DNA from: Mogibacterium sp.
GTDB lineage: Bacteria > Bacillota > Clostridia > Peptostreptococcales > Anaerovoracaceae
Length of the DNA: 64,000 nt
NCBI GenBank assembly: GCA_024403035.1
Contig: JAKSSP010000007.1
Location: 17,414-81,413, forward strand
Direction of reading: 5' to 3'
How positions within the stretch are numbered: position 1 is the first letter of the stretch; each line of letters starts with the position of its first letter. Positions 43,065-52,283 of this stretch are shown piece by piece. The notes beneath the pieces are model-generated. The model was not told the DNA's origin and made no database searches. It saw only the letters and a list, made by a program, of their open reading frames with translations. A program made the position numbers and the translations under genes.

Positions 43065-43541
43065 ATGTTCAGAAAAATGAGAAGGAGCCCGCAGGCCCTG
43101 AGCCATGAAGAGATGATCGATCTTCTGAAGACAGAGACCAGAGGAGTCATGTCCGTACAGGGCGACGACGGATATCCATATGGATTCCCTATCAATCATT
43201 ACTACGATGAAGAGGTAAACAAGATATATATCCATGGAGCCGACTTTGGCCACCGAGTCGACGCGGTAAAGCGGGATCCGAAGGTATCGTATTGCGTATT
43301 TGGTCAGGAGTATCAGGTAGAAGGCGATTGGGCCAAGTATGTCAGGAGTGTCATAGTTTTTGGCAAGGCAGAACTGATAGAAGAGCAGGATGAAGTCATC
43401 AGGATCAGCAGGCTGCTCTGCGACAAGTTCCCATGTCCGCAGGAGTATGTTGAGAAGGAGATATCCAAGGACGCAGGCAGGACCCTCATAATCGCGATCG
43501 ATATTGAGGACATGAACGGTAAACTGGTCCATGAGGCATAG
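43065..43541 (+). CDS. Pyridoxamine 5'-phosphate oxidase-related flavin protein
   Basis: 158 residues from the ATG at 43065 (AGGAGG 5 bases upstream; GTG at 43062 is the alternative). Split-barrel fold of the NimA/PNPOx-like type: RGVMSVQGDDGYPYGFPINH, KIYIHGADFGHRVDAVKRDP and VSYCVFG. Members bind FMN or F420 and reduce various substrates; some act on nitroimidazoles. True PNPOx activity is not implied. Confidence 0.85.
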   Translation: MFRKMRRSPQALSHEEMIDLLKTETRGVMSVQGDDGYPYGFPINHYYDEEVNKIYIHGADFGHRVDAVKRDPKVSYCVFGQEYQVEGDWAKYVRSVIVFGKAELIEEQDEVIRISRLLCDKFPCPQEYVEKEISKDAGRTLIIAIDIEDMNGKLVHEA

Positions 43542-43547
43542 GATGAC

Positions 43548-44171
43548 ATGGAATTGAGATGCGTTATAGTCGGCGGGGCAAAAATAAGGGACTATGAAAG
43601 GGCACGCTCATATCTGCGCAGCGATGACTATGTCATTTACTGTGACAGCGGGCTCAGCCATATGGAAGGGCTTGGCGTGGAACCTTCGCTTATAGTGGGC
43701 GATTTCGATTCATACGACGATCCGCATCTGGACGTGGAGACAATAACTCTTCCGGTTGCAAAGGACGATACTGATACAGTCTATGCGATGCGGGAGGGTA
43801 TAAGGCGCGGCTATAAAGAATTCCTGCTTCTCGGAGCCATCGGATCCAGACTGGATCACACTCTGGTAAACGCATACATACTCACGAGCCTTGAAAACAG
43901 GGGCTGCCACGGCATCATTATTGATGATTACTCTGAGATAGAGATAGTATCATCGATGGCGGCAGTGGCTGACAGCTATCCGTTTTTCTCACTGGTAGCC
44001 ATGGAAGGTGACGCGCATGGAGTGACGATCAGAAACGCGAAATTCGAGATCGAAGACGCCGTGATCGGACCTGACTACCAGTACGCGACAAGCAATGAAC
44101 TGCTGCAGGGAAAAACTGCCGAGATCACAGTTAAGGACGGACGCCTTTTGCTGATAAAAATCACTGAGTAA
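43548..44171 (+). CDS. thiN: Thiamine pyrophosphokinase
   Basis: 207 residues. The ThiN/TPK signature is IVGDFDSYDDP with the two Asp of the catalytic site. KDDTDTVYAMREGIRRG follows, then LLGAIGSRLDHTLVNAYIL and a C-terminal thiamine-binding beta domain. It makes thiamine diphosphate, the cofactor of the 2-oxoacid oxidoreductase encoded later in the window. It starts 6 bases after the preceding gene. Confidence 0.93.
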   Translation: MELRCVIVGGAKIRDYERARSYLRSDDYVIYCDSGLSHMEGLGVEPSLIVGDFDSYDDPHLDVETITLPVAKDDTDTVYAMREGIRRGYKEFLLLGAIGSRLDHTLVNAYILTSLENRGCHGIIIDDYSEIEIVSSMAAVADSYPFFSLVAMEGDAHGVTIRNAKFEIEDAVIGPDYQYATSNELLQGKTAEITVKDGRLLLIKITE

Positions 44172-44250
44172 AGCCTGTGCAAAGCCTTGCTCTCATTGAT
44201 AACTCCGCCTGTTTCATGATAGACTTATACAAATATGAAGGAGGCGGCTC

Positions 44251-45447
44251 ATGGACAGAACAGGCGTGTCAGAACTGACTTTCAGCCCTACAATAGACAC
44301 AAAGGTCCTGCGTGAAGCAGGTATAGGTTTTTCATCCACGTATACGATACTGCCCGGCTTTTGTGATGTGCATGTGCACTTCAGAGAACCGGGTTTTTCA
44401 TATAAAGAAACTATAGGGACGGGTTCAAAGGCGGCAGCCCGTGGCGGATATACAGCTGTCTGCACCATGCCGAATCTTGACCCGGTCTCAGATTCGCCGG
44501 AGCATCTGAAGATGCAGCAGGACATCATCGACAGGGATGCCTGCATCCACGTCTATCCTTATGCGGCTATTACTGTCGGACAGAAGGGCGATCAGCTTGC
44601 AGACCTGACCGGGATGGCTGACGGCTGCATCGCTTTTTCGGATGACGGGCACGGCGTGCAATCTGATGACATGATGAGAGAGGCGATGCTGAAGGCTAAG
44701 TCTCTCGGTAAGATCATCACGGCTCACTGCGAGGTGAACAGTCTGCTCAGAGGCGGCTATATACATGACGGAAAGTATGCGGCAGAGCACGGACACAGAG
44801 GCATATGCTCTGAGTCAGAATGGCGCCAGATAGAACGCGACCTCAGGCTCGCCGACGAGACAGGATGCGCGTACCATGTGTGCCATATCTCGACAAAGGA
44901 GAGCGTCAGCATCATAAGAGACGCCAAAAAGAGCGGAGTGGATGTGACCTGTGAGACCGGTCCTCATTATCTTCTGCTGGACGACAGCATGCTGAAAGAG
45001 GACGGCAAGTGGAAGATGAATCCGCCGCTCCGTGACGCATCCGACAGGGAGGCTCTTCTGGAGGGAATAATCGACGGCACTATCGACTGCATAGCGACAG
45101 ACCACGCACCGCATTCAGCAGAAGAAAAATCGCGAGGTCTGGAGAAATCGGCGTTCGGCATAGTCGGGATAGAGACGGCATTCCCGCTCACATATACATA
45201 TCTGGTGATGCCGGGCATCATCACGATGGATAAGCTGGAGCAGCTGCTGGTGTACAACCCGCGCAGGCGCTTTGGCATTCCTCTTGGAAATGATTATTCG
45301 GTCTGGGATCTGACCGAAGAATGGACTATAGAAAAGGAAGAACTGCTTTCGATGGGTAAGGCGACGCCTTTCGAGGGCTGGCGCGTCATGGGACGCAATT
45401 ATCTTACGGTATGCGGCGGAAAGATCGCATACAGCGCTGCCCGGTAG
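44251..45447 (+). CDS. pyrC: Dihydroorotase
   Basis: 398 residues, third step of pyrimidine synthesis. Binuclear zinc site: DVHVHFREPG (HxH), ITAHCEVN, HVCHIST and CIATDHAPHS with the catalytic Asp. The N-terminal beta part is short, as is common in class I bacterial PyrC. GGAGGCGG ribosome site. A possible promoter in the 79-base gap before it has TTGATA at 44196-44201, with no convincing -10. It opens the pyrC-K-D-F-E run. Confidence 0.94.
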   Translation: MDRTGVSELTFSPTIDTKVLREAGIGFSSTYTILPGFCDVHVHFREPGFSYKETIGTGSKAAARGGYTAVCTMPNLDPVSDSPEHLKMQQDIIDRDACIHVYPYAAITVGQKGDQLADLTGMADGCIAFSDDGHGVQSDDMMREAMLKAKSLGKIITAHCEVNSLLRGGYIHDGKYAAEHGHRGICSESEWRQIERDLRLADETGCAYHVCHISTKESVSIIRDAKKSGVDVTCETGPHYLLLDDSMLKEDGKWKMNPPLRDASDREALLEGIIDGTIDCIATDHAPHSAEEKSRGLEKSAFGIVGIETAFPLTYTYLVMPGIITMDKLEQLLVYNPRRRFGIPLGNDYSVWDLTEEWTIEKEELLSMGKATPFEGWRVMGRNYLTVCGGKIAYSAAR

Positions 45448-45464
45448 AACAGAGAGAAGAAGGT

Positions 45465-46214
45465 ATGAAACAGAATATCTATACTGTGATCGAGAACAGA
45501 AGGCTCACGCCAACGACATGGCTGATGAAGCTTGAGGGCGATGTGAGGGGCATTACGGCGCCGGGTCAGTTTATCAACATCAAGCTGGACGGACATTTTC
45601 TGCGCCGGCCTATCAGCATCTGCGACCTGAGCCGTGATTCCATCACCATTATTTACAAGGTGCTGGGACACGGGACCGATGAGATGACACGTCTGCCGTA
45701 CGGGCATCAGCTTGACGTGCTCGCAGGACTCGGGAACGGATACAGCAGGAGCGATGCAGGAGACAGACCGCTTCTGATAGGCGGAGGAGTCGGCATTCCG
45801 CCGCTTTATCTGACCGCGAGACTGATCGACCCTAAGCCGACTGTCATACTCGGCTTCAACAACAGGGGCGAGATGTTCCTTGTGGATGAATTCAAAGCAC
45901 TTGGCGCGCGTGTCATAGTGGCGACTGCAGACGGCAGTGAGGGCGTGAACGGATTCGTGACAGATGCCTTTGACGAGCTTATAGCGCAGGGAGAGACTTT
46001 CTCGCACTTCTTCACATGCGGTCCTGAGCCTATGCTGAGAGCCGTATACGACAAGGTGTATAAGGAAGCAGGCATAAGCGGCCAGATGAGCTTCGAAGAG
46101 CGCATGGGCTGCGGATTCGGCGCCTGTATGGGATGCAGCATGAAGACCAAAGACGGATACAAGAGGATATGCAAAGACGGGCCTGTGCTCAGAACGGAGG
46201 AACTGCCATGGTAG
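45465..46214 (+). CDS. pyrK: Dihydroorotate dehydrogenase electron transfer subunit
   Basis: 249 residues from the ATG at 45465. FAD domain with LRRPISICD, NAD-binding region starting LLIGGGVGIPPLYLTARL, and a [2Fe-2S] site from Cys residues in CGFGACMGCSMK and RICKDGPV. It passes electrons from PyrD to NAD. It overlaps pyrD by 7 bases, consistent with a fixed 1:1 complex. Confidence 0.95.
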   Translation: MKQNIYTVIENRRLTPTTWLMKLEGDVRGITAPGQFINIKLDGHFLRRPISICDLSRDSITIIYKVLGHGTDEMTRLPYGHQLDVLAGLGNGYSRSDAGDRPLLIGGGVGIPPLYLTARLIDPKPTVILGFNNRGEMFLVDEFKALGARVIVATADGSEGVNGFVTDAFDELIAQGETFSHFFTCGPEPMLRAVYDKVYKEAGISGQMSFEERMGCGFGACMGCSMKTKDGYKRICKDGPVLRTEELPW

Positions 46215-47110
46215 ATACAAGAGTAGATCTCTGCGGCATAACGCTCGACAACCCGGTCATCCCGGCTTCAGGCACATTCGGTTACGGCTATGAGTTCGGA
46301 GTGCTTTACGATATCAATTGCCTTGGGACGTTCTCGTTCAAGGGTACTACGCTGAATCCGAGGTTCGGCAACGAGACACCGCGTATCGCCGAATGTCCGT
46401 CGGGCATGCTCAATTCCGTAGGACTGCAGAACCCGGGAGTCGACACAGTCATAAGGGAGGAGCTCCCAAGGCTGGCAGGGCTTTTCCGCAAACCTGTGAT
46501 GGCCAACGTGAGCGGCTTTTCGCCTGAAGAATACGCAGAGGTAGTAAAGAGGTTCGACAGGTCGCTTGTATCGGGCATGATAGGCTGGTATGAGATCAAT
46601 ATAAGCTGCCCTAACGTCCACGGAGGCGGCATGAGTTTCGGTACGGATCCGAATTCAGCCGCGGAGGTCGTCAGAGCTGTGCGCTGGATGACAGACAAAC
46701 CTATCATTATCAAGCTCTCACCAAATGTGACGGACGTAACTGAGATAGCAAAGGCCTGCGAGACGGAAGGAGCGGACGCGGTCAGCCTTATAAACACGCT
46801 GATGGGTATGAGGATAGACCTAAAGACCAGGAGACCTGTGCTGGCGAACGTGACCGGCGGTCTTTCCGGGCCTGCCGTTTTCCCGGTGGCTCTCCGTATG
46901 GTGTACCAGACTGCAAAAGCGGTCAACATACCTGTCATCGGCATGGGCGGAGTGAGTTCCGCTGAGGATGTGCTGGAGATGATGATGGCAGGAGCGGCGG
47001 CAGTCGAAGTAGGAGCCGCCAATCTGGTGGATCCGTTCGTCTGCAGAGACATCGTAAGGGACCTTCCGGCCGCCATGGAAAAATACGGGATAAGCAAGCT
47101 GATGAAATAG
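46208..47110 (+). CDS. pyrD: Dihydroorotate dehydrogenase, class 1B catalytic subunit
   Basis: 300 residues from the ATG at 46208. FMN barrel with NPVIPASGTFGYG, the catalytic Cys region NISCPNVHGGG and GMGGVSSAEDVLEMMMAGA. It works with PyrK as the NAD-dependent class 1B enzyme common in Gram-positive anaerobes. Confidence 0.95.
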   Translation: MVDTRVDLCGITLDNPVIPASGTFGYGYEFGVLYDINCLGTFSFKGTTLNPRFGNETPRIAECPSGMLNSVGLQNPGVDTVIREELPRLAGLFRKPVMANVSGFSPEEYAEVVKRFDRSLVSGMIGWYEINISCPNVHGGGMSFGTDPNSAAEVVRAVRWMTDKPIIIKLSPNVTDVTEIAKACETEGADAVSLINTLMGMRIDLKTRRPVLANVTGGLSGPAVFPVALRMVYQTAKAVNIPVIGMGGVSSAEDVLEMMMAGAAAVEVGAANLVDPFVCRDIVRDLPAAMEKYGISKLMK

Positions 47111-47113
47111 ACC

Positions 47114-47145
47114 GCGGGCAAACAATTCTGTAGCGTACAGCCCGC
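47114..47145 (+). repeat. Hairpin between pyrD and pyrF
   Basis: GCGGGC (47114-47119) and GCCCGC (47140-47145) form a 6-bp stem over a 20-base loop, without a T-tail. A TATAAT lies at 47154-47159, but no -35 is seen. It may be an RNA-processing or weak internal control site in the 94-base gap. Confidence 0.35.
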
Positions 47146-47204
47146 AAAGAACATATAATAAAAGGACAGACAAAAACACTGACACACAGGGAGAGGTGGA
47201 CGTC

Positions 47205-47960
47205 ATGGCTAAAAATGTAATAATTGCATGCGATTTCAAAAGCGCTGACGAGACGATCAAATTCCTGGACAGACTTACCAGGATCAGAGATGAGGTAGTA
47301 AGCTGCGATGATATAAGCATCGGAGCAGGCAGGCCTTACGTCAAAATAGGCATGGAGGCATTCTATGCCGCAGGCCCTGAACTCATCAAAAAGCTGAAGG
47401 AGAGGGGACACAAGGTGTTCCTCGATCTCAAGCTGCACGACATCCCTAATACGGTCAAAAAGACTATGCAGGTGCTGGGAGAATACGGCGTGGACATGGT
47501 GAACGTCCATGCGGCCGGCGGCATCGCGATGATGAAGGCCGCGAAAGAAGGTCTGATGCTTGGCGCGGCAAGATATGCCGACAAGCCAAAGCTGATCGCG
47601 GTCACGCAGCTGACATCGACAGACCAGGCCACACTTCGCGATGAGCTCCTTATCGAAAAGCCGATGGCTGAGGTGGTAAGACAGTATGCTCTCAACGCGA
47701 AGGCCGCGGGACTCGATGGAGTCGTATGCTCGGCTTTCGAGGCGGCGGACATACACGCTGCCTGCGGCGATGACTTCATCACGGTCACACCGGGCATCAG
47801 GTTAGAGGACAGCGCAGCTGATGATCAGAAGAGAGTAATGACTCCTGCCAGGGCAAGGGAAGCCGGCTCAGACTACATCGTAGTAGGCAGGCCTATCACC
47901 GCGGCAGAAAGACCTATAGACGCTTATGTGAGATGCAAGGAAGAGTTCCTGCAGGGATAA
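47205..47960 (+). CDS. pyrF: Orotidine 5'-phosphate decarboxylase
   Basis: 251 residues from the ATG at 47205. Catalytic Asp-Lys-Asp array in FLDLKLHDIPNTV, then VTPGIR and YIVVGRPITAAERP at the phosphate end. It makes UMP. Ribosome site GGGAGAGG; the GTG at 47196 is part of that site and is rejected as the start. Confidence 0.95.
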   Translation: MAKNVIIACDFKSADETIKFLDRLTRIRDEVVSCDDISIGAGRPYVKIGMEAFYAAGPELIKKLKERGHKVFLDLKLHDIPNTVKKTMQVLGEYGVDMVNVHAAGGIAMMKAAKEGLMLGAARYADKPKLIAVTQLTSTDQATLRDELLIEKPMAEVVRQYALNAKAAGLDGVVCSAFEAADIHAACGDDFITVTPGIRLEDSAADDQKRVMTPARAREAGSDYIVVGRPITAAERPIDAYVRCKEEFLQG

Positions 47961-47964
47961 AGGT

Positions 47965-48612
47965 ATGAGTAGGAAAGAGATCAAAAGACTTATAGCAGAG
48001 GATCTTCTCAGGATCGGGGCCGTGTTCCTCAGACCGGAGGATCCTTTTACATGGGCGAGCGGCATCAAGAGCCCTATCTACTGTGACAACAGGCTGACGC
48101 TTGCCGCGCCTGACGTCAGGACAGACGTAGAGGAATCACTGGCCGCGACTATCAAAGAAGTATTTCCGGACGCAGAGGTCCTGATGGGTACCGCTACGGC
48201 AGGCATAGCGCATGCCGCGATAACGGCACATCTGATGGGGCTTCCGATGGGATATGTCAGGTCCGGAGCCAAGGATCACGGCAGAGGCAACCAGATAGAG
48301 GGAAAACTCGAGAAAGGCCAGAAGGTAGTGGTCGTAGAAGATCTCATCTCGACAGGCGGCAGCTGCATCGAGACAGTCAATGTGCTGAGAGAAGCCGGAG
48401 CTGAAGTGCTTGGCGTCATTTCGATCATGACCTATGGCATGAAAAAGGGCATAGACCGCATGGCGGAAGCCGGCATCGAGTGGGTGTCGCTTACCAACTT
48501 CGATGAAGTCATCGCCGCTGCGGCAGACAACGGATACATATCGCCGGATGACATCTCAAGGCTGAAAGCTTTCAGGGATAACCCGTCCGACGAGAGCTGG
48601 ATAGGGAAATAA
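47965..48612 (+). CDS. pyrE: Orotate phosphoribosyltransferase
   Basis: 215 residues. The PRPP site is VVVVEDLISTGGSCIETV, and the flexible loop has YVRSGAKDHGRGNQIEG with the catalytic Lys. It starts 4 bases after pyrF, giving the last two steps to UMP side by side. pyrB and the carbamoyl-phosphate genes are not in this window. Confidence 0.95.
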   Translation: MSRKEIKRLIAEDLLRIGAVFLRPEDPFTWASGIKSPIYCDNRLTLAAPDVRTDVEESLAATIKEVFPDAEVLMGTATAGIAHAAITAHLMGLPMGYVRSGAKDHGRGNQIEGKLEKGQKVVVVEDLISTGGSCIETVNVLREAGAEVLGVISIMTYGMKKGIDRMAEAGIEWVSLTNFDEVIAAAADNGYISPDDISRLKAFRDNPSDESWIGK

Positions 48613-48618
48613 GGAATC

Positions 48619-49548
48619 ATGCTGGCCGTGATGATAGGCCTGATCGCCGGTATAGCTTCAACGGTGCAGGCAAGCATCAATACGGAAGCACGCAGATTCT
48701 TCAGGTCCCCGTTCATAACGGCCGGGATCAATTTTTCCGTGGCATGGCTGCTTCTCGCAGCCTTTATTATTATAACTGAGCACAGGTTTTTCATACCTGT
48801 GAGGGAGATCGCGCAGAATCCGCCATGGATATGGCTTGGGGGAGTCTGCGCGATAATCATAGTAACGCTCAACATCGTCTGCGTGCCTAAGCTCGGAGCG
48901 GCGGGGAACGTCATGATACTGAACTTCGGACAGATCGTGACAGGCCTCGTAATAGACCACTTCGCGATGTTCGGAGCGGACAAAGTCAGCATGTCGCTCA
49001 CAAGGCTTGCAGGAGCTGTGCTTGTAATGGCCGGCATGATACTCGTGACACAGGAGAAGGCTCCGGAAGGCGGCAAAAGACCGCTGCCGCTGCCCTTCGC
49101 GATACTTGCGTTCATCGACGGAGTAGCCTGCTCGACGCAGATAGCCGTAAACGGCACGCTCCGGGTTGTCATAGGATCGGTCAGCAAGGCGACGATAGTA
49201 TCCATGTCGGTCGCGATACTTTCCACCATCACTGTCATAACGGCTCTTACACTTATAAAAGGCAGGAGCGGCATATTTGATAAGAACGATGAAAAATGTT
49301 CGGACTTCAGACCGTGGATGATCACCGGGGGCATCTTTGCGCTAACCGTTGTCAGCGGCAACGCGGCAGTGGCCCCTGTGCTGGGGACAGGTCTCAACAC
49401 GATAATGAATCTCATAGGCATGATGGCGGCCGGCCTCACGATAGACGCGGCCGGGTTCCTCGGCATTGAGAAAAAGCCGGTAACGGTCAGGAAGGTAACG
49501 GGCATGCTGCTTATGCTGGCGGGCACGGCCATCATCTCATTCCTGTAG
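48619..49548 (+). CDS. DMT superfamily YdcZ-type transporter (DUF606)
   Basis: 309 residues, ten predicted spans in two five-span repeats. Each repeat has the DUF606 pattern: the first begins GLIAGIASTVQASIN and has GGVCAIIIVTLNIVCVPKLG; the second begins LPLPFAILAFIDGVACSTQIAVN and has GNAAVAPVLGTGLNTIMNLIG. Substrate unknown. It sits 6 bases behind pyrE, so it is expressed with pyrimidine genes. Confidence 0.88.
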   Translation: MLAVMIGLIAGIASTVQASINTEARRFFRSPFITAGINFSVAWLLLAAFIIITEHRFFIPVREIAQNPPWIWLGGVCAIIIVTLNIVCVPKLGAAGNVMILNFGQIVTGLVIDHFAMFGADKVSMSLTRLAGAVLVMAGMILVTQEKAPEGGKRPLPLPFAILAFIDGVACSTQIAVNGTLRVVIGSVSKATIVSMSVAILSTITVITALTLIKGRSGIFDKNDEKCSDFRPWMITGGIFALTVVSGNAAVAPVLGTGLNTIMNLIGMMAAGLTIDAAGFLGIEKKPVTVRKVTGMLLMLAGTAIISFL

Positions 49549-49564
49549 GGAACAGGTGAAAGAT

Positions 49565-50386
49565 ATGAACAGGATTAAGATCGCGAGCCTTCAGCTGAAG
49601 GTGAGAGAAGATAAATACGAAAACATAGAGAAACTGGCGGAGCTCATAGCCACAGGCATTGTTGATGAGGCAGATATCATCAGCCTGCCGGAGATGTGGA
49701 ACTGTCCGTACCAGACAGAGCTTTTCCCGGAATATGCCGAACCGGAGCAGGGCGACAGCTGGCTGGCGCTCTCGACCATAGCCCGTAAGAACCATGCGTA
49801 CATGGTTGGCGGATCGATCCCTGAACTCGGCGAAGACGGCAAGGTGTATAACACATGCTATGTCTTCGACAGAGAGGGCAGACAGATAGGCAAGCACCGC
49901 AAGGTGCATCTCTTTGACATCTTCGTTACCGGGGAGCAGGTGTTCAGGGAATCCGACACACTCTCGGCCGGCAACAGCTTTGACACCTTCGAAACCGAGT
50001 GGTGTCCTATGGCAGTCAATATATGCTTTGACATCAGATTCCCTGAGAGCAGCCGCATACCTGCGCTTGCGGGAGCAAAGGTCATATTCAATCCGGCCTC
50101 GTTCAACATGACGACAGGCCCGGCTCACTGGGAAGTCGCCTTCAGACAAAGGGCGATAGAGAATCAGGTCTACATGGTAGGAACAGCAGCTGCAAGAGAC
50201 CCGGGTGCCGGATACATAGGCTACGGCCATTCGATCATCTGTGACCCTTGGGGAAAGGTGATCATGCAGATGGATGAAAAGGAAGGCCATGCGCTGACAG
50301 AGATAGACCTTGACTATGTGGATGAGGTAAGACAGAAACTGCCGCTTCTTTCAGCGCGCAGGACAGATGTTTATGAACTGCGCTGA
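49565..50386 (+). CDS. Carbon-nitrogen hydrolase, omega-amidase (Nit2)-like
   Basis: 273 residues from the ATG at 49565 (AGGTGA 5 bases upstream). Nitrilase-fold triad: Glu in LPEMWNCPYQ, Lys in HRKVHLFDI and Cys in NICFDIRFPE. WCPMAVNICFDIRFP and FNPASFNMTTGPAHWE resemble omega-amidases that hydrolyse alpha-ketoglutaramate or ketosuccinamate. Exact substrate not shown. Confidence 0.88.
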   Translation: MNRIKIASLQLKVREDKYENIEKLAELIATGIVDEADIISLPEMWNCPYQTELFPEYAEPEQGDSWLALSTIARKNHAYMVGGSIPELGEDGKVYNTCYVFDREGRQIGKHRKVHLFDIFVTGEQVFRESDTLSAGNSFDTFETEWCPMAVNICFDIRFPESSRIPALAGAKVIFNPASFNMTTGPAHWEVAFRQRAIENQVYMVGTAAARDPGAGYIGYGHSIICDPWGKVIMQMDEKEGHALTEIDLDYVDEVRQKLPLLSARRTDVYELR

Positions 50387-50399
50387 TATGTGCTATAAT
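50371..50399 (+). promoter_or_regulatory. Promoter for the two small membrane-protein genes
   Basis: TTATGA (50371-50376), a 17-base spacer and extended -10 TGC-TATAAT (50391-50399). It overlaps the last codons of the amidase gene. Confidence 0.55.
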
Positions 50400-50422
50400 T
50401 ATGTCTCTAAGGAGGGACTGAC

Positions 50423-50662
50423 ATGGCAAGCAATAAAACAGGTATAGGTAACATCGGCACCGGTAAGGCCGGTGACCTTGGCAGTACTCTGCTTAAGATC
50501 GTTGCGTATGGCGTTGCCGGAGGCGCGCTTCTCGTCAGCGGCGCAAAGGCGCTTGGAGAGGCTCTGCTGGACAAACAGGTAAGCGACTATGAGAAGCGGG
50601 AGGCCCGGCGCGAGGCCGACAAGGAAGACGTCAGACGCATCATGGAAAACGAAATCGAATAG
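50423..50662 (+). CDS. 79-residue single-span protein of unknown function
   Basis: Gly-rich N terminus (MASNKTGIGNIGTGKAGDLG), one hydrophobic span (VAYGVAGGALLVSGAKALG, about 26-46) and a highly charged C-terminal helix (EKREARREADKEDVRRI). AAGGAGG ribosome site and its own promoter make it a real gene. No family recognised. Confidence 0.75.
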   Translation: MASNKTGIGNIGTGKAGDLGSTLLKIVAYGVAGGALLVSGAKALGEALLDKQVSDYEKREARREADKEDVRRIMENEIE

Positions 50663-50701
50663 TTTCAATTAAAGGACGATCAAAAGAAAAGGAGAAAAGA
50701 A

Positions 50702-51244
50702 ATGGATCAATTATTGGCATACGCATCTGAGAATTCGAATGCGACATCAGGAGGTTCAGGCTTTTGGTATATACTAATGGCCATCGGCCTGTGGAAAATG
50801 ATGGAAAAAGCAGGAGAGCCCGGCTGGGTAGGTATCATACCGTTCTACAACCAGTATAAACTCTGTGAGAAGGTCATGAACAACCCTTGGTACTGGGTCA
50901 GACTTTTTATTGTCATCGTTCCGATCGTAGGATGGTTCATGTATTTCTATTTTGCATACCAGATGGGGAAAGCCACAGCAAAGGCTTATGGCCAGCCTGA
51001 GAGCTGGGCATGGGGATATACATTCCTTGCACCTGTCTTCTACTGCATTACGGGATTCAGCAGCCAGTACAGCTACTACGGACCATTCGGCGCAGGCGAC
51101 GCGCGTACAGACGAGGCGCGTCAGGCCAGGACAGTCGACTTCGATGTAGTCGAGAAACAGCCTGAACCTGCACCAAAGCCGGCAATAACTCCGGAGGAAA
51201 GCGACGTGGAGTTCGATTTCAATCAGGACGAGACAGTAGAATAA
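50702..51244 (+). CDS. DUF5684-type membrane protein
   Basis: 180 residues. Three to four spans (FWYILMAIGLWKMM, WVRLFIVIVPIVGWFMYFYF and SWAWGYTFLAPVFYCITG). The family hallmark is EKAGEPGWVGIIPFYNQYKL, between spans 1 and 2. The C-terminal 60 residues are acidic and Pro-rich and likely unstructured. AAAGGAG ribosome site. Function unknown. Confidence 0.8.
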   Translation: MDQLLAYASENSNATSGGSGFWYILMAIGLWKMMEKAGEPGWVGIIPFYNQYKLCEKVMNNPWYWVRLFIVIVPIVGWFMYFYFAYQMGKATAKAYGQPESWAWGYTFLAPVFYCITGFSSQYSYYGPFGAGDARTDEARQARTVDFDVVEKQPEPAPKPAITPEESDVEFDFNQDETVE

Positions 51245-51262
51245 AAACTGAATATCAATAAT

Positions 51263-51330
51263 AAGAGGTGTGTATACACCGGCAGGCAGTTCGGCGAACA
51301 GCCTGTCTGTGCATACGCACCTCTTTATAT
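51263..51330. terminator. Long hairpin terminator between convergent genes
   Basis: AAGAGGTG-T-GTAT (51263 on) pairs with ATAC-G-CACCTCTT (ending 51325); an inner GGCAGGC/GCCTGTC stem continues it. Plus-strand tail TATATGCTCTTG is weak, and the minus-strand side has TTATTATTG, so it may mainly serve rluD. Confidence 0.6.
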
Positions 51331-51338
51331 GCTCTTGT

Positions 51339-52283
51339 TTATTGATCCTTGCGAAGTTTTGCGAGCACCTGCTCAAATACTTCCGGAAGATCTGAGTGGA
51401 ATTCCATGTACTCACCGGTAGAAGGGTGGACGAATCCGAGTGTGCCCGCGTGGAGCAGCTGACCGCTGACCGCGATGCCCTCGACTTTTGAAGACTGTCT
51501 GCGTGGTCCGTACAGTTCATCTCCGACCAGAGGATGATGCAAGTATGCCATGTGGACTCTGATCTGGTGAGTCCTGCCGGTCTCGAGTATTGCTTTGACA
51601 AGCGTGTATCTGCTGAAGCGCTCCAGTACCTTTATATGTGTGACCGCGTTTCTTGCAGCCGCGCCGTTCACGGCGTTCCTCATGCGGTTTCTTTCATCAC
51701 GGCCTATAGGCTCGTCTATGGTCAGCTCGTCTTCTCTTATGTTGTCATACACCAATGCGGTGTATTCCCTTGTGACACTGTGCTCTTTCAGCTGAGCGGC
51801 AAGAGACTCATGAGCCTTGTCGTTCTTTGCTATCATCAGAAGACCGCTGGTGTCCTTGTCTATCCTGTGGACTATTCCCGGGCGGATCACACCGTTGATG
51901 GACGAGAGGGAATCTCCCATGTGATACATGATGGCGTTCACCAGCGTGCCGGAATGGTTGCCCGGTCCCGGATGCACCACCATGCCGCGGGGCTTGTTGA
52001 TCACTGCGACATCATCATCTTCATAGACTATCTCGAGAGGGATGTTCTCGGCCTTTATCTCGAGAGTCTCAGGCTCTGGCATATCGATGGTGATGACATC
52101 GCCGTCCGCGACCGCGCGCTTCTTGGAGGTGACGGCCTTGCCGTTCACGCTCACCAGGCCTTTTTCTATCAGCCTGACGGCGTAGCTCCTTGAGAGCTCA
52201 TCTGTGTTGTATCCGATGAAAGAGTCAAGCCTGCTGCCTGCGTCCTCAGCTGAGGCAGTCACGGTAAGGATGTAATCACTCAT
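51339..52283 (-). CDS. rluD: 23S rRNA pseudouridine synthase, RluD type
   Basis: 314 residues from the ATG at 52283. The N-terminal S4 RNA-binding domain (SRSYAVRLIEKGLVSVNGKAV) is followed by the RluA-family catalytic motif HRIDKDTSGLLM with the active Asp, and LETGRTHQIRVHMAYLHHPL. It overlaps lspA by 8 bases (ATGAGTGA); the lspA-rluD pair is a common Gram-positive arrangement. GGCGGAG ribosome site lies inside lspA. Confidence 0.93.
   Translation of the reverse strand: MSDYILTVTASAEDAGSRLDSFIGYNTDELSRSYAVRLIEKGLVSVNGKAVTSKKRAVADGDVITIDMPEPETLEIKAENIPLEIVYEDDDVAVINKPRGMVVHPGPGNHSGTLVNAIMYHMGDSLSSINGVIRPGIVHRIDKDTSGLLMIAKNDKAHESLAAQLKEHSVTREYTALVYDNIREDELTIDEPIGRDERNRMRNAVNGAAARNAVTHIKVLERFSRYTLVKAILETGRTHQIRVHMAYLHHPLVGDELYGPRRQSSKVEGIAVSGQLLHAGTLGFVHPSTGEYMEFHSDLPEVFEQVLAKLRKDQ

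Noticed and set aside
44172-44250. PyrR-type attenuator ahead of pyrC
   Set aside because: The 79-base gap shows no terminator/antiterminator stems and no PyrR-binding loop.
48432-49535. A 367-codon minus-strand frame opposite the DMT transporter
   Set aside because: Antisense of a hydrophobic protein gives a Met/Ser/Pro-rich frame that looks membrane-like, but lacks a ribosome site.
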